This document shows, piece by piece, positions 1 to 12,428 of a stretch of DNA of 64,000 nucleotides (its first letter is position 1; the number at the start of each line of letters is the position of its first letter). The position numbers and the translations under genes are program-made. This stretch comes from Euonymus europaeus. Taxonomy: Eukaryota > Streptophyta > Magnoliopsida > Celastrales > Celastraceae. The stretch is taken from positions 27,835,238 through 27,899,237 of the forward strand of contig OY756960.1 of the NCBI GenBank assembly GCA_963580455.1, written 5' to 3'. The notes beneath the pieces are model-generated. The model was not told where the DNA came from. It made no database searches and saw only the letters and a list, made by a program, of their open reading frames with translations.

Positions 1-426
1 CTTGAATCTCGAGTGAGTGTGGAAGGCTTGAATTCAAATGTACAATATAATGGGATGAGCTATCAATTGGATGGTGAGAGCTCAGTGCCCTGGCTACAGC
101 AAAAGAGTGCCAGAATCACTGAGATTGAAAACGAAGATGAACTCAAGGCCGGAACTTATGGTGTACGAACTAATGAGCAACGAATCCAGCGTATGTGGAT
201 TCCTCCCCAGCCTCCCTCTGTTGTGATGCCGGAAGCAGCTGAAGCAATCCGACGGCCAAAATCAACTGTCCAGAGGGAACAATCAGCAGATGATCTATCA
301 GCATCTCATCCTGACAATGCAGCTGATGAGTTGCCAATAGTCACAAAAATATCTGAATCTGGAGTTGCAGTGGAGATTAATGGGGAAGGGTCTGGATTGA
401 ATTATAGCGAAATACAAGTAGAATAG
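1..426 (+). CDS. PEX14: Peroxin-14 (PEX14), C-terminal end, partial
   Basis: The reading frame is open from the first base of the window and ends at TAG 424-426, giving about 141 C-terminal residues. The segment has the conserved plant PEX14 tail: a PW-containing stretch with ITEIENEDE, then RMWIPPQPP followed by PEAAEAIRRPK, then a low-complexity acidic end. PEX14 is the peroxisomal membrane docking protein that receives cargo-loaded PEX5; the docking domain and membrane segment lie upstream, outside the window. The visible part is the poorly conserved cytosolic tail. The assignment rests on remembered similarity to plant PEX14 tails. Bases after 426 are presumably 3' UTR. Confidence 0.8.
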   Translation, partial: LESRVSVEGLNSNVQYNGMSYQLDGESSVPWLQQKSARITEIENEDELKAGTYGVRTNEQRIQRMWIPPQPPSVVMPEAAEAIRRPKSTVQREQSADDLSASHPDNAADELPIVTKISESGVAVEINGEGSGLNYSEIQVE

Positions 427-1458
427 AAGATGAAACCACGGCGAAGTGGGATTGAATTTTCCTGGTCTGCTGCTGGTAAGTGGTCTAATAGATATTTGCT
501 GTGACGGAAGTTACTACCCCTCAATCAATAATGCTGGATGGAATGAAACAAATAAATTGAGTAATTTTCTTCTCTGGCAAAACTTCTTTACTTAATGCTG
601 GTACCATATTGCTTATCGTTTCGTGAGCTAGTGTTGTTTGAAATCAACACTGAATGCTAATTGTATTGGACTTTTTCCTGGTAAACCTGTAAGTTGCTTT
701 CTGGTTGCGACTTCTTTTTAGTAATAGTAGACTAGTAGTAGCAGCAGCAGTTACACTCTGTTCGGTAGAAATTTGTTTATTTTCTGCCGGCTCCGGCCAA
801 CCTACTTCGTCATTGTACGATGATTCAAAAGTTTGTTTTAGGTCTTCAATTACAATTTATAACGTCTTAAACAGAATCATCTTCCTTAATAAGCCACTCA
901 CTATGAATGATCTACTGAGTGGATGCCCATCTAATTTTCACTTAAAAGTTGAAAATGTCTCATAATTATTAGCATCTGTATTCTTTGCCTACTAGCATGT
1001 TGTCTTTTTTCTTCCTGACATCTTTGAAAAAGTTGATAACTATAATAATGTAATGATATGTTCAAATTATTGTGCCAATCTGAATCAGTAGTGGTTGGTG
1101 AGAGTCTGATCATTTCAAATGTCGTGGTTCACGTGGAGAATTGTATTCTGTGAAAATATTTTTAATTTGGGTATTCTGGAAAACTGCATTGTGACTGCCA
1201 ATACAGGGTAGCAATAATTGTAAAAAATCATAAAAAACAACTAGAATCAAATTTGAAACGATACCTCATGCACAAGAATCAAAACCTAACCTAATCAAAC
1301 ATTTTATTAGACCAAAATGACCGTTTCTCTTTTATTAATTTAATAATTTTGTAAGACGACGACGCAGGAGACTATAATTGTTAAAAAATATATAATAATT
1401 AATTATAATAAGTGCCCACTCAGTCAGTTGATTTTGATTCCGATTTGGTCTTACAGCA

Positions 1459-1538
1459 TCTCTAATGTAAATGTATATATTTGAGAATATAAAATGATTC
1501 TCTAATGTAAATGTATATATTTGAGAATATAAAATGAT
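1459..1538. repeat. Tandem duplication, 2 x 40 bp
   Basis: Two adjacent copies of a 40-bp unit containing TCTAATGTAAATGTATATAT are identical by eye (second copy begins 1499). They lie in AT-rich DNA upstream of DXR. The perfect identity suggests a recent local duplication. Confidence 0.85.
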
Positions 1539-1917
1539 ATATACATATTTAAATATTGATTTTTTGAAATATAAATTTTTGTGTTGAAATGATAAAATGT
1601 ATAATTGGAGATGTATATAGCATATTTTTCATTATCTTCAATATTTTTGTTTTTTTAGGTGAAAATGATAGTTAGATTTTTCACATTTTTATTCATCATT
1701 CCTATAATTGGAAACTTGGATTGTATATTTATTTTATCTGATCCTTTCCATTTTTCCATTTGTGTCTCCAATTCATAGAGATTTATGTATAGTAATCGCG
1801 TATTATTAATAACACACTCATAATTATTATTCTAAACAAACTAAAATCGAAGCACATGCAGGCGACACTGTAACTCGGCCACAGATAAAACTGCAGTGTG
1901 ATAGCACAGTTTATGTC

Positions 1918-1946
1918 CTCTCTCTCTCTCTCTGTCTATCTATCTA
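1918..1946. repeat. CT-rich microsatellite in the DXR leader
   Basis: A (TC)n run passes into (TATC)n just 45-70 bp upstream of the DXR start codon. Pyrimidine-rich leader tracts are common in plant plastid-protein genes; no specific function is claimed. Confidence 0.7.
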
Positions 1947-1989
1947 TGCTCTACCGATTTTGATTGAAATTTGAAACCAAATAAGAGTC

Positions 1990-4900
1990 ATGGCTTTGAA
2001 TGTGTTGTCACCGGCTGAGATTAAATCAATCTCCTTCTTCGATTCCATCACCACCAAGTCTTCTCAGCTCCCGAAGCATTTAGGTATCTGCTTCTCTTGA
2101 TTTTCTGTTTGTTTGCTGAGGAAAAAAAAGGGAAAGAAAGCGGGTAATCACTAAACAGGTGTAAAGTGTGTGTGTGTGTGAGAGAGAGACGTTGAGCTGA
2201 GTAGACAGTGTTTGAACAGATAAGACATTATTTCTGTTTGTTGGCGTGAGAGGTGAAAAACGTGGGCAAATTGTCGTTCTGTTTAGGGTCAAAATGAGTT
2301 TTCATCCGCCACGTTCATGACCCGTAGCTCTTGTTTGTATTGACGGACAGTCATGATATTGGAAGTTTATCTGATCTTACTCGAAACATTTTGTTGAATA
2401 ATGGATTTTCAAGCGCTTCAAGGCATGATTCGGCGTTAGATCCCATATTTTCGAGTTGACAGTATTGAGGCATGGATCCAAGCATAATAAAAGTGTATTT
2501 TCCGTTTGGTTCACTGATCTTCCAAGTGCTTATTACATGTGACATCATAATCGTGTTTGCTTCAATTGTGTTTTTTCGTTTTCTTAGTCTGCCTATTTTA
2601 TTTGCTAATTTTACTATATATTGTTTTTTTTTTCAAAAATATTTATCTGATATGTTATCTAGCTGTCTTCGAAATTTGGTCCGATGTATGATATTAAGTT
2701 GCATATAACCTTGAATCTGCTGCTGTACTGATTCAGGCGGGTTCACTTTGAGGAAGAAATGTAATGGCATGAGGGTTCATTGTTCAGCTCAGCAGCCTCA
2801 ACCAGCTTGGCCAGGAAGAGCGTACCCCGAGCCTGGTCATAAGACTTGGGATGGTCCGAAGCCTATTTCAATTGTTGGATCTACTGGTTCCATTGGAACC
2901 CAGGTAAGAAAAGACCAATGCTATCGTACATAAGAAATACATTAGAGAACTGTAGTTGAAGTGCCTATTCTGATGTTCCTAATGAACCCATTTCTTATTA
3001 ATTGATTTCTAGCAGAGTAAAAGTTTATTGAGAACATAATAAAAACATTGAAAATACTGAAACAATCAAATTTTTTATTTTGCATCAAGTTACGGGTCTT
3101 AACTCTTAAGCATTAGCCAGGTTTATGAGGTTTGGTTATGTTCTACTTCCATATCTTTTATTTTGAAAACTATGTTATATACAAAACCCGGGAATAGAAG
3201 ACTTGGTTACATTACCTTGCTTGATTCCTCTTTCTCTCTCTCCCTCTTTCGGTCACTAATAACTGCATCTGTGTTCTTTGAACGAAGTGATTGCCTGCTT
3301 TTATGGAATGTGGTCTATCCCAACTTTAGCTGGTTTTGAGCAAAATCTTGTTCTTTGCAGACACTGGATATAGTTGCTGAGAACCCTGACAAATTTAGAG
3401 TTGTGGCACTCGCAGCTGGTTCAAATGTAACTCTCCTCGCTGATCAGGTGGGCAGTCTATTCCAGAATGCTCCAAACTCTAGAGAATTTACAATAACATT
3501 AATTCTTAACTTATAATTCTTAACTTATAATTCTTAACAGTGAGAGCTAAACCAGTCCGTGAGCTTAAATCATTATAATTTTCTATAAGTACTGACACCT
3601 TACCAATATGAGTTTAATTGAGCAAGTTACTTTTATATTTTCAATCATGTAAAAATGTTAGCATTGAACTGTATGAACTGATTCCTGATACAGGTGAAGA
3701 CATTCAAACCTCAACTAGTTGCTGTTCGAAATGAGTCGCTAGTAGATGAACTCCGTGAGGCTTTGGCTGACTGTGAACAAAAGCCTGAAATTATTCCTGG
3801 GGAGGAAGGGGTGGTTGAGGTAGTCTTCCATTTATTTCATTGCTTTTATTTTGCAGATGAAATCAATTCTCATTTTTAAAATCTACTGCTTTTGGTACAA
3901 TTTCAGGTTGCTCGTCATCCGGAGGCTGTTAGTGTAGTTACTGGGATAGTAGGCTGTGCAGGATTAACGGTAAGTTTGTAAGGAGTCGTCAGTCTGCTCA
4001 TCTGTATTTCACTTCATTCTGCTTGCTCTGATTTTGTTTCAGGTCAAGATTTTTTTTTCCTTTTTATGACTCAAATTTTTTGAGACCTGGTGGAAGATGG
4101 CAGAGTTCGCATAGATGATTGTATTATTACTTTTGTGTGGATCTTGGTTATACCTCAGTGATTGGTGATAGTATAACATTTTGAAATACCCGTATGCTTT
4201 CAACAGTGGTGACAAGTACTTGCAGTTTGCATATCAAATATCAGTTGTCAAACAAATTTGAAAAGAGACAGAGAGAAGAACAGTATTTTTCACATAATAA
4301 AAGCACTTTTCAGAGTTCATATATAAACTAACATTGGAAAGAATTTCTTAGTATCAAAAGAGGTGTAAATTTGTTACCTCAAAGACACTTGTATATGATA
4401 TTATGACACTCATTGTCATTTCAGTATTCTTTTAAAGATTCTAGTTTTGATTGGGTTAGAACTGCAGATAGTATTTTATATTGTGCCAAAACCATCCAGC
4501 TGAAAGTTTCCTTATGATTCTTTTAGCCTACAGTTGCTGCAATAGAAGCAGGGAAAGATATTTGTTTAGCCAACAAAGAGACACTGATTGCTGGAGGTCC
4601 TTTTGTCCTTCCTCTTGCACATAAACACAATGTGAAAATCCTTCCAGCTGATTCTGAGCATTCTGCCATTTTTCAGGTGCGAGTTTAACTTCTATAACAC
4701 ATTCTGTGTGGATATTTCATTCCGCTTGTTCCTTCTGAGACATCTTTCCTTGTTCTCTTACATGATTATCTAATCATTTAGTAACTAGTAAGCCTTTTAA
4801 AAAATGAACTTTTTCTGCAGTGTATTCAAGGCTTGCCAGAGGGTGCACTTCGGCGCATAATTTTAACTGCCTCTGGAGGAGCTTTCAGGTCAAAATTCTT

Positions 4901-7361
4901 TTTTAAGTGAAATATTTAAGAGGTTGGATTTGGTTTACCTGAGGAACGTATTTCCCTTTTTGTCTTCTGAAATGAATGCCTGGGCCACCAATAGTTCAAC
5001 CTTATTGTTCTGCCCATGCTTGTTTGATCATTTGAAATGATTCATGTCTTAAAGAATGATTCATGTCTTAAGGACATGGTCACTGAGAATAAGAACTTAG
5101 GAATATTTACATATTTCTTTATCTTCACTTTAACCAACAATTGTTAACCAAATTGTTTCCATTTTAATCAAAGTGTTGAGCATCATTTATTATTCAAATT
5201 TCAAATATCTCACTTTTTTTTGAAGTCAACCTCTGAGTCATCCAATTGATTGCCGCCAGATTTTGGTTTGTCAGTTATTTGTTTGTCCTAGTTGTCGGTG
5301 GACTACTGAGTTTTTCACTCCTTTACTTATAGGGATTGGCCAGTTAGTAAACTGAAAGAAGTGAAAGTGGCCGATGCTCTGAAGCATCCAAACTGGAATA
5401 TGGGGAAGAAGATTACTGTGGACTCAGCAACCCTTTTTAATAAGGTTTTTTTTTTTTATATACTGTCTTCCTTTTTTAGGCAAACTTGAAGTTATTGATC
5501 ATTTGATGATGCTACGTTTGTCTGAGTCAAAAGCTTTAATCTCATTTTCCTTGCAACAGGGTTTAGAAGTTATTGAAGCACATTATTTGTTTGGAGCTGA
5601 ATATGACAATATTGAGATTGTAATCCATCCGCAATCTATCATTCATTCAATGGTTGAAACGCAGGTCTATCTCTTGTACTATGTCATCTTCTTCGTGTTC
5701 TTTGTAAAAGTTATGCTACGCATTGACTTTTACACCTTAAAATTTTCAAGTCCTTGTCTATAACGTTGTTATCTTTCTTTCTTTCTTTTTGCTGTTTCTA
5801 GGATTCATCTGTTATTGCACAACTGGGGTGGCCTGATATGCGCTTGCCAATTCTGTACACCATGTCATGGCCTGAGAGAATTTACTGTTCTGAAGTAACT
5901 TGGCCACGCCTTGATCTTTGCAAGTAATTGCTCTTTGTCCTAGTCAGTTGGGGATTTAATCATTTGAAGCATATACCAGTAGTTCTTAATGTCAATATCC
6001 CATGGAGATTAGCTGGAAAGATAGCAAAGATAATTGGGACAGGAACAAAAGACAGAGTACCATCATAATAATAATAAAATTGGACGCATCTTGGTAGTTT
6101 TAACTTTGGAAGTGACCAAAATTAAAATCAAGCATTGAATTGACCAGTTTTCAACTGATTAAATAAGTTATCTCATCTTGAGGATAAGAAAGGACAAAAT
6201 ACTTATCCTATGATTGCAATTGGTAGTCTGTTGAATGAGCTAAAATGCAGAGATCTTATTGTTCTGTTGAATTGATATATCATATACATGATTAAAATGG
6301 GATTGTGCAGGCTCAGCTCGCTAACATTTAAGGCTCCTGACAATGTAAAATACCCATCCATGGATCTCGCTTATGCTGCTGGAAGGACTGGGGGCACCAT
6401 GACTGGAGTTCTTAGTGCAGCTAATGAGAAAGCAGTAGAGATGTTCATTGAGGAGAAGTAAGTACATTAGTGCATTTAAATGTTAATGCTTCTTGATTTC
6501 AGGTTTCGATCTCCCTTGAACCCCACTCAGGGTCCTAATTTTCTGTCAAGGAAGATACCAAGGAGCCCAAATTTTTCGAGTTGATGGTGACAGTTGTCAC
6601 AAAATCCTTCTATATCCTAGCCTTAAGAAAACTAACAGACTTAATTGAGCACTCACTGACCTTGTGTAAGCAAGTGCCTTTTCTCTTGTTCCTTTCTTCC
6701 GTATCCCCATAGAATCCTGATAATTGCGGAGCCAATGGTATGAGATTCTGGTGAAAATTTAGTATCATGGCTCTTAGTTGAACACTTGAACGTACTTGCG
6801 TAGAATGGCTGGGTAGCGTATGTTGAAAGTAGATCACTAGATCCTACCTCATCATACATCTGCTGGGAACAAATTGGGATTTGAGGGTTTGATGATGATT
6901 ATTATTTGCACTATTTTATGAATTGTAAATCTTTTCTATGCATGTCCTAGTAACATACTGTCGTCATCCTTCCCATGAACGGTTAATGGTTCAGTTTCTC
7001 TTGGAAAGACTGATAAAGTATGTGACAAAAGACTAGCAAGAAGCCTACTGTATAGCATTTATTAGTTCAATTGGTTTACTGTGATGCTTGTTCGTTACCT
7101 GTGTTATTTGGTTGCTGGCTCTTCGATAAAGTAAGGTAGTTTGCTAATGCCATGAATCATCAGCTAAATGCATATTTTGCCACTCTTTTCAGGATCAGCT
7201 ATCTTGACATTTTCAAGGTTGTTGAGTTGACATGCGACAAGCACAAAACAGAATTAGTTGTCTCACCGTCATTGGAGGAAATTATTCACTACGACTTATG
7301 GGCGAGGGAATTTGCTGCTGGTTTACAACAGTCTTTAGGTTTGAGTACCGTCTTTGCATGA
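1990..7361 (+). CDS. DXR: 1-deoxy-D-xylulose 5-phosphate reductoisomerase (DXR), plastid
   Basis: Twelve exons join in frame: 1990-2083, 2737-2903, 3361-3447, 3694-3819, 3907-3969, 4527-4676, 4821-4888, 5333-5444, 5560-5664, 5802-5923, 6311-6457, 7193-7361 (1410 nt, 469 residues, usual plant length). All introns are GT-AG. The enzyme rearranges and reduces DXP to MEP with NADPH and a divalent metal, the committed step of plastid isoprenoid synthesis. Residues 1 to about 48 form a Ser/Thr-rich transit peptide ending near CSAQ, followed by the plant-conserved PAWPGRA. The NADPH-binding GSTGSIGTQ is at about 79-87. The metal/substrate residues lie in [11 protein letters not shown], substrate contacts in TASGGAF, and the catalytic-loop motif [18 protein letters not shown] follows. 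The start was chosen because it is the first ATG and gives a normal transit peptide. No truncation or frameshift is seen. Confidence 0.97.
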
Positions 7362-9214
7362 ATTCAAGAGTGATCATCATGAAGGTATGCAATACTCCTG
7401 TCATCAACTTGCGTTCTTTTAGCAGGTTTTTTGGGAAGTTTAGAGTGACATCTGAAATATGTTCCTCATGTATAGATTTGTAATGTGTAAATGTATTTTT
7501 CGCGGACAGATGAAGTCATTTCTGAAGAAACAAGTGGAAAGTTCATGAAGAAATAAATGCAAACTGCATTTGTGTTTACTTATCATCCCGGTCAATCTAC
7601 TTCTTTCAATTCTAATAAAAACTGAAGATTTTGAAAGCTTGATTGTACAGATTCTGCATTGCATGTGTTCAACACGAATGCTTTGGATTCAATTCTCATT
7701 GGCTGAATCTTCTATATTCAAATGAGGTAACGTTTTATTGTTTGCATTATAAGAAAATCTTGAAACGTCGAGCACGGGGAAGCATTTTGAATAAGTACAG
7801 AATTTGTGAGAGAAAAAGAAAAACGTTACTTGTAATTTCCGGGAAAGAAGAGAGAAACTGAGTCTTACACTCTTATATGGCATGTGTTACATTACATCTT
7901 GCATATTTTGTTTGAATCCAAGCAATGGATAATGTGTGGAAAAGGGGCTTGCGCAAATCATGGAGGGTCCCTTGAGGATTTGCGTTGTATTGTATGCCCC
8001 ATAAGAAGTAAAAGAAAGATGCAGACTGTGAAGTACCCCACCCTTCTGCTATGTCTCAATCATATTTTTACTTTGAAGTCTTTATTGGTCTCAGCAAAAG
8101 AAATTGTTATGAAGTTCAGTTGCTTCAATCAACTTTCTTTTTCTTTTCTTTCTTTCTCATTCTTGTTTCTTTTTATTTGTCTTCCTAGTAAGAATCTTGA
8201 ATGAAGTTGTGGTTTTTAGCAAACCAAATGAGCATGAATTGATAATTATCTGGTAGGAGGGAGGATTAGTGGAGATAAAACCTCATAATCATATGTCAAC
8301 TATTATGAACTCACAAGAAGGGACAAATTGCTGATTATCCTGTACAAAAACACAAAGGAGTGGACACTAAAAAACTCACCGAGAAAAGAGAGATTTGTCG
8401 GCACTAGTTCCTGTTCTGCGGAATCAATCAATTATTCTTTAGAAACTTTTTTTCATCTTCCACTTCCCAATACTAAAATCTATTTTTATCATATCATGAT
8501 ATTTCCCAAGTTCCCACTTGCCTCAACTAGGCGAGAGAGTGTGAGTGGGAGATAGTGAAACCTTTAACACATTCCCCAAAATTCCAAATTAATGGGTTTG
8601 CTTTTACGGTGTGGAATGACAAATGTCAAAACCAAATAGACCATGACCCGGCCACCGATCCACCCAAAATGCACTGCACATCCTTCTCATCCTTTCAACT
8701 TCAATTGGAATTTTTTTTGAGATAGGTCATAGGAGACCTATGCTATGGCCCACCCTAACCCAATTCCAATAGACAAAAGATACAGCCTCTCCTCAGTAAT
8801 TCCAAATCATCTGTAGAAGCAGGACCCTAGGTCTTCCTTTTAAAGCCTTTCATTCAGTCCCTATCCAGCCTTATTCCTTACTTTTTCCCGCTGGTGTACA
8901 ACTAATCAACTATAGAGTATACTGTAGAGACATTTTATTTTGCACTATTTTTTTCTCTATAACCTTTTAGATTGCAAATCAGATTTCCCAATTGTCAACA
9001 TATGATTATGCCGGTGATGTAATGCACAATCCAAAATTGACATTTCTCTTCATTAAGGTTGACAGTTTCTCAATAAATACAAACGAAGAACAGCGGAACA
9101 GATAAATAACCAAAACATACCAATGTGATTTGTCTGCCACTAATCATAATCAATAATTAATTAAAATATATCCACACAAAACAAAAACAAAAAACAAAAA
9201 ACCCAACCTTAGCT
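7362..9214. other. Intergenic between DXR and the DUF1645 gene
   Basis: The first few hundred bases are probably DXR 3' UTR and may contain a further spliced segment (GGTATGC at 7384). The last part is probably the 3' UTR of the opposite-strand DUF1645 gene, so the two genes converge. ORFs of 60-106 codons here are AT-rich and unlike any family I recognise. No convincing gene or transposon end was found. Confidence 0.5.
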
Positions 9215-10084
9215 TCAATATCGATTCAAATTCCGACTTTGCCCATGTACATTCGTGAAAATCCCAACCAGGTTCGGCCGGTAAGGCAAGTAAGACCGCC
9301 GTTTCTCGCTTTCCTTCACGGTCCTGTTTCGTTTGACATATTCCTCCTCGACTCCTTTCGCCTCCTTTGTGTTGGATGCTGTTGTTCTCTGCTTCGCTTC
9401 CCCTGTTATTTTGTTGTTATTGATTGGCGCCAAGAACATGAACGTGTCCTTGCCGTCGCTGTGGCTTCGGTACAACAGGTCTCGAAACTTCCACCGCTTC
9501 AACGAACCTGTGGAGCCGCTCTTCTTGCACATACCTGGCGACGACTCTCCCGCCTTTTTGGGAGTCCAAACGCAGTACGTGCCTGGTTCCGCGCGGTCTA
9601 GTTCGTCCGCCTCCGACGATGAACAAGACGCGGATGTGACTTCGCGGTCTTCTCTAAACAGCTGCCGTAACGGCAACCGATTCGACTTTGCTTTGGTTTT
9701 AATTGTGGTGGTTTCCTCGTTTATTTTGTACAAAGCGTTAGAGATCAAATCAGTGTTGAAGAGCGGGTAGAACGGCCTGATCTGGCCGTTGTAGAAGATA
9801 TCGTCGGCGGTGATAGGTATGGACTCCCTGTCTCTGCTCACAATTGAAAACTCAAAATCTCCATCGCTTACATCTTCATCGTTGTTATCGTTAATCATTC
9901 CGTCTTGATTTTCTTGTTCCCGTTGTTTACAGCTCTCGGTGCCGAAATCGTAAAAATTTGAGGTTTCATTGTTGAATTCTTGAACGACTCTAGCAGCAAT
10001 CTCGGCGAGTTTTCCGGAAGAGTAGGTGTCGAAACTGGGAGATCTGTCCGGAGAGAGCGAGAGTAGTGAACTACTTTCCTGCAT
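9215..10084 (-). CDS. DUF1645 family protein
   Basis: A single exon of 289 codons. The N-terminal half has the family signature: FEFSIVSRD, an ITADDIFYNGQIRPFYPLF block (about residues 92-110), then a basic, Ser-rich second half with KWRFRDLLYRSHSDGKDTFMF. DUF1645 proteins are plant-specific and mostly uncharacterised; some members are reported in stress or grain-size regulation. I infer a soluble, probably nuclear or cytosolic protein, since no signal peptide or membrane segment is visible. The start is the first ATG, just downstream of a long AT/GA microsatellite that falls in the inferred 5' UTR. Positive-strand ORFs of 120 and 145 codons overlapping it are GC-strand shadows. Confidence 0.85.
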   Translation of the reverse strand: MQESSSLLSLSPDRSPSFDTYSSGKLAEIAARVVQEFNNETSNFYDFGTESCKQREQENQDGMINDNNDEDVSDGDFEFSIVSRDRESIPITADDIFYNGQIRPFYPLFNTDLISNALYKINEETTTIKTKAKSNRLPLRQLFREDREVTSASCSSSEADELDRAEPGTYCVWTPKKAGESSPGMCKKSGSTGSLKRWKFRDLLYRSHSDGKDTFMFLAPINNNKITGEAKQRTTASNTKEAKGVEEEYVKRNRTVKESEKRRSYLPYRPNLVGIFTNVHGQSRNLNRY

Positions 10085-10137
10085 TTCCGAATTCCCTTTT
10101 CAATTCTAGAGAGATGGAGATTGAAGAAGGGATTGGG

Positions 10138-10138
<1 letters not shown>

Positions 10139-10200
<62 letters not shown>
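10139..10200. repeat. (AT)n-(GA)n compound microsatellite in the DUF1645 5' leader
   Basis: About 20 bp of alternating TA is followed by about 38 bp of alternating GA, 55-115 bp upstream of the DUF1645 start codon (transcribed strand reads TC then AT). Such pyrimidine runs mutate by slippage and can affect leader function. Confidence 0.9.
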
Positions 10201-10203
<3 letters not shown>

Positions 10204-11408
10204 CAGTGTTGTGGGAGATTTGAAGGAAACGAAGAGGTGGTGTTGGTGCCAAGGTGGCGGGTTGGAACTTTGGATATATTATTGGCTTTTGCGCCGGGCT
10301 TCATTTGTATCCAAATCGACCATACGCGCTTTGTTTATAAAGGTGGTAAGGTAGCGGAGGTGTTGGTTGGATGGGCCTGGGCCTAATAAGAAACAAAATG
10401 GGCTTTTTTTATGGAAGTTCAATTAATGCTATACAGCTGACGTCCCAACAACGGCTGGATTTCGAGCAGTTTTTTTTCTTTTTTTTTTTTAAATAATAAC
10501 ACACTTATATTAAAATTAAAACAAACCATCAACTATATACATATGAAAATCAATTTTGTCAAAAAGTCCATCTTCTAGACACCCAAAAACACCTAAATAT
10601 ATATATTATGTGAAAAGTAATAAATAACATATTTTAAATTACAGAACTCACACACATTCACTTACAATTTTTCGATATGTTTGAGTATCTTTAAGTGTCT
10701 AGAAGTTAGGCATTATATAAATTTTCTTATAAAAATACACTTTGATAAGTATCACAAGCAAATAAAACTCTTGATGTCAACAAACAAATAAAAATTATGA
10801 TATGAATGAGACTCAATACACCTGGTACTGGTGGTAGATTCCATGAAGATTTACAACCACCATCTTCTATGTGTGTGTGTATATATATATATATAGACAC
10901 ACACACTCGCACACGTATGCAATGCTTGAAAAAGCTTGTGATATGAATGTGACTTGCGATGTAAACTCCTTAATTATAACAGATATCTGTGACTAAGTCA
11001 GGCTTGCATGAGATGGTAAAAGGAATAGTACATATATATATATATATCGAGACTGAATATCTCGAGGAAGATATGATAAATAGACATATATACTGAGAAA
11101 AACTAGCTAACAAGGAAATGGACGTAATTATCCAGCTGGTTGGTAATTAATTCTACAGGAGAGATGAGATGAAATGCATGTGTAGGTGTAGCAGTAGCAA
11201 TATTTATATGGAACCTATGTTAACCCTCTTTTGGAAGTATATGGACCTCAAAATCCAGGTTTGTAATTGTCCGTACTTCTAGAAGAATTAATGAATAATA
11301 CACACCATTACATCGTTGTCAAATACCTTGTGTTAGGAAACTAATTAACTATTATATTATGTGATCTGTCCAGTGCTGTAGACACAACTTTCATTCAACT
11401 ACATACCC
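10201..11408. other. Intergenic upstream of the DUF1645 gene
   Basis: Promoter-side DNA of the minus-strand DUF1645 gene followed by AT-rich sequence with several short (TA)n and (GT)n runs (about 10870-10905 and 11032-11048). No gene seen. Confidence 0.5.
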
Positions 11409-11416
11409 CTAACTAG

Positions 11417-11779
11417 GGGTGGGTGGGGCCTGCTGTAATTTTTTTACAGCAGGCCCAGCTACAAGGGCATTTTGGACCATTAAAAATTTTTCTCTTATTT
11501 TTAAAAAAGTATACTTGTATTCAGATCGGGATTACGAGTCCAATATTATATTATTTGTGCGAAATAAAAATCAAATGGATCATAAAAAAGTTACGATAAT
11601 TCTGAACCGTTAAATATAAACTCGAAACATTCTATCTCAATTTTAACTATCCATTTGATTTTTGTTTAGCACAAATAATATACAGTTGGATTCCTAATCT
11701 CGATCAGAACACAAGTATAATTTTCTTTAAAAAAAAAATTAATGATCCAAAATGTCCTCACAGCAGGCCCTGCCCACCC
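11417..11779. mobile_element. Fold-back MITE, hAT-like
   Basis: The 363-bp element has termini GGGTGGGTGGGGCCTGCTG and CAGCAGGCCCTGCCCACCC. It is flanked by the direct repeat CTAACTAG at 11409-11416 and 11780-11787, an 8-bp TSD typical of hAT elements. Inverted similarity continues inward almost to the middle (for example CATTTTGGACCATTAA on the left against TTAATGATCCAAAATG on the right), so each arm is roughly 150 bp and the transcript would form a long hairpin. There is no coding capacity. The exact terminus is uncertain by a base or two because the flanks share a 12-bp match. Confidence 0.85.
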
Positions 11780-11787
11780 CTAACTAG

Positions 11788-11880
11788 CTAATTAATAAAC
11801 CCAAACCAAACAGACACAATTAATAACTAGTGCTGGTCGGATGGTGAATTGGTCATGATAGTTTCTAACTACATACTCAA
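11788..11880. repeat. Dispersed repeat copy related to the SRO intron 4 repeats
   Basis: The stretch containing AATAAACCCAAAC, AGACACAAT and GGATGGTGAATTGGT recurs twice, imperfectly, near 15425-15500 and 15505-15560. The family is not identified. The MITE at 11417-11779 has inserted into its left edge. Confidence 0.6.
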
Positions 11881-12428
11881 CTAGTTTTCTTCGTCATGCC
11901 ACCTATAGCCCTAACTACACCCTCTTCATTTTTTTTTCTTTTTCTTTCAAGAGCATATACGTGAATATATATATATATATGTCTGTGTGTGTGTATTTCC
12001 CTAAAATTTAGGTTAATGATCACTGATGAAGCACACAGTAGTAATTAATATTACTCTTTGGGATTACGAAAAGTCTCATCTAAGTCATGAGTGCAATCTA
12101 ATGATAAAGATCGTTTTTAAGGATGGACAACAATGGTGCTGTTTATGCTGTAGTCATTTCCTGGCCAACTGCCAACTGCCAACTTGCCTCGAGCATTAAC
12201 ATTTTAGAGTAAAACCGATTACCTTGCCTCAAACGATTGTGGGCTGCATTTTCAGGCCCAGATATGTATAGAAGATTAGAAGCTTGCAGCCTTGCACGGT
12301 CGCTTGATAGACCAGGCCCACACCATGGGGGCCTTTGTTTGATTCAAGGGAGGCGGAACCGAGTCCATATAGGTATGTTGATCTCCAATTTTTTATTTTT
12401 TATTTTGAGAAAAAAACCCACCATTTCA

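Larger units (their letters stand above)
427..1989. other. Intergenic: PEX14 3' side and DXR upstream region
   Basis: No supported gene. The first few hundred bases are probably PEX14 3' UTR. The middle is AT-rich and carries a 40-bp tandem duplication (1459-1538). The last 150 bases before DXR contain a pyrimidine-rich leader. Short ORFs here show no recognisable protein. Confidence 0.5.

Noticed and set aside
9239..9770. Plus-strand ORFs of 120 and 145 codons
   Set aside because: They lie antisense to the DUF1645 coding exon, and their translations have no family features.
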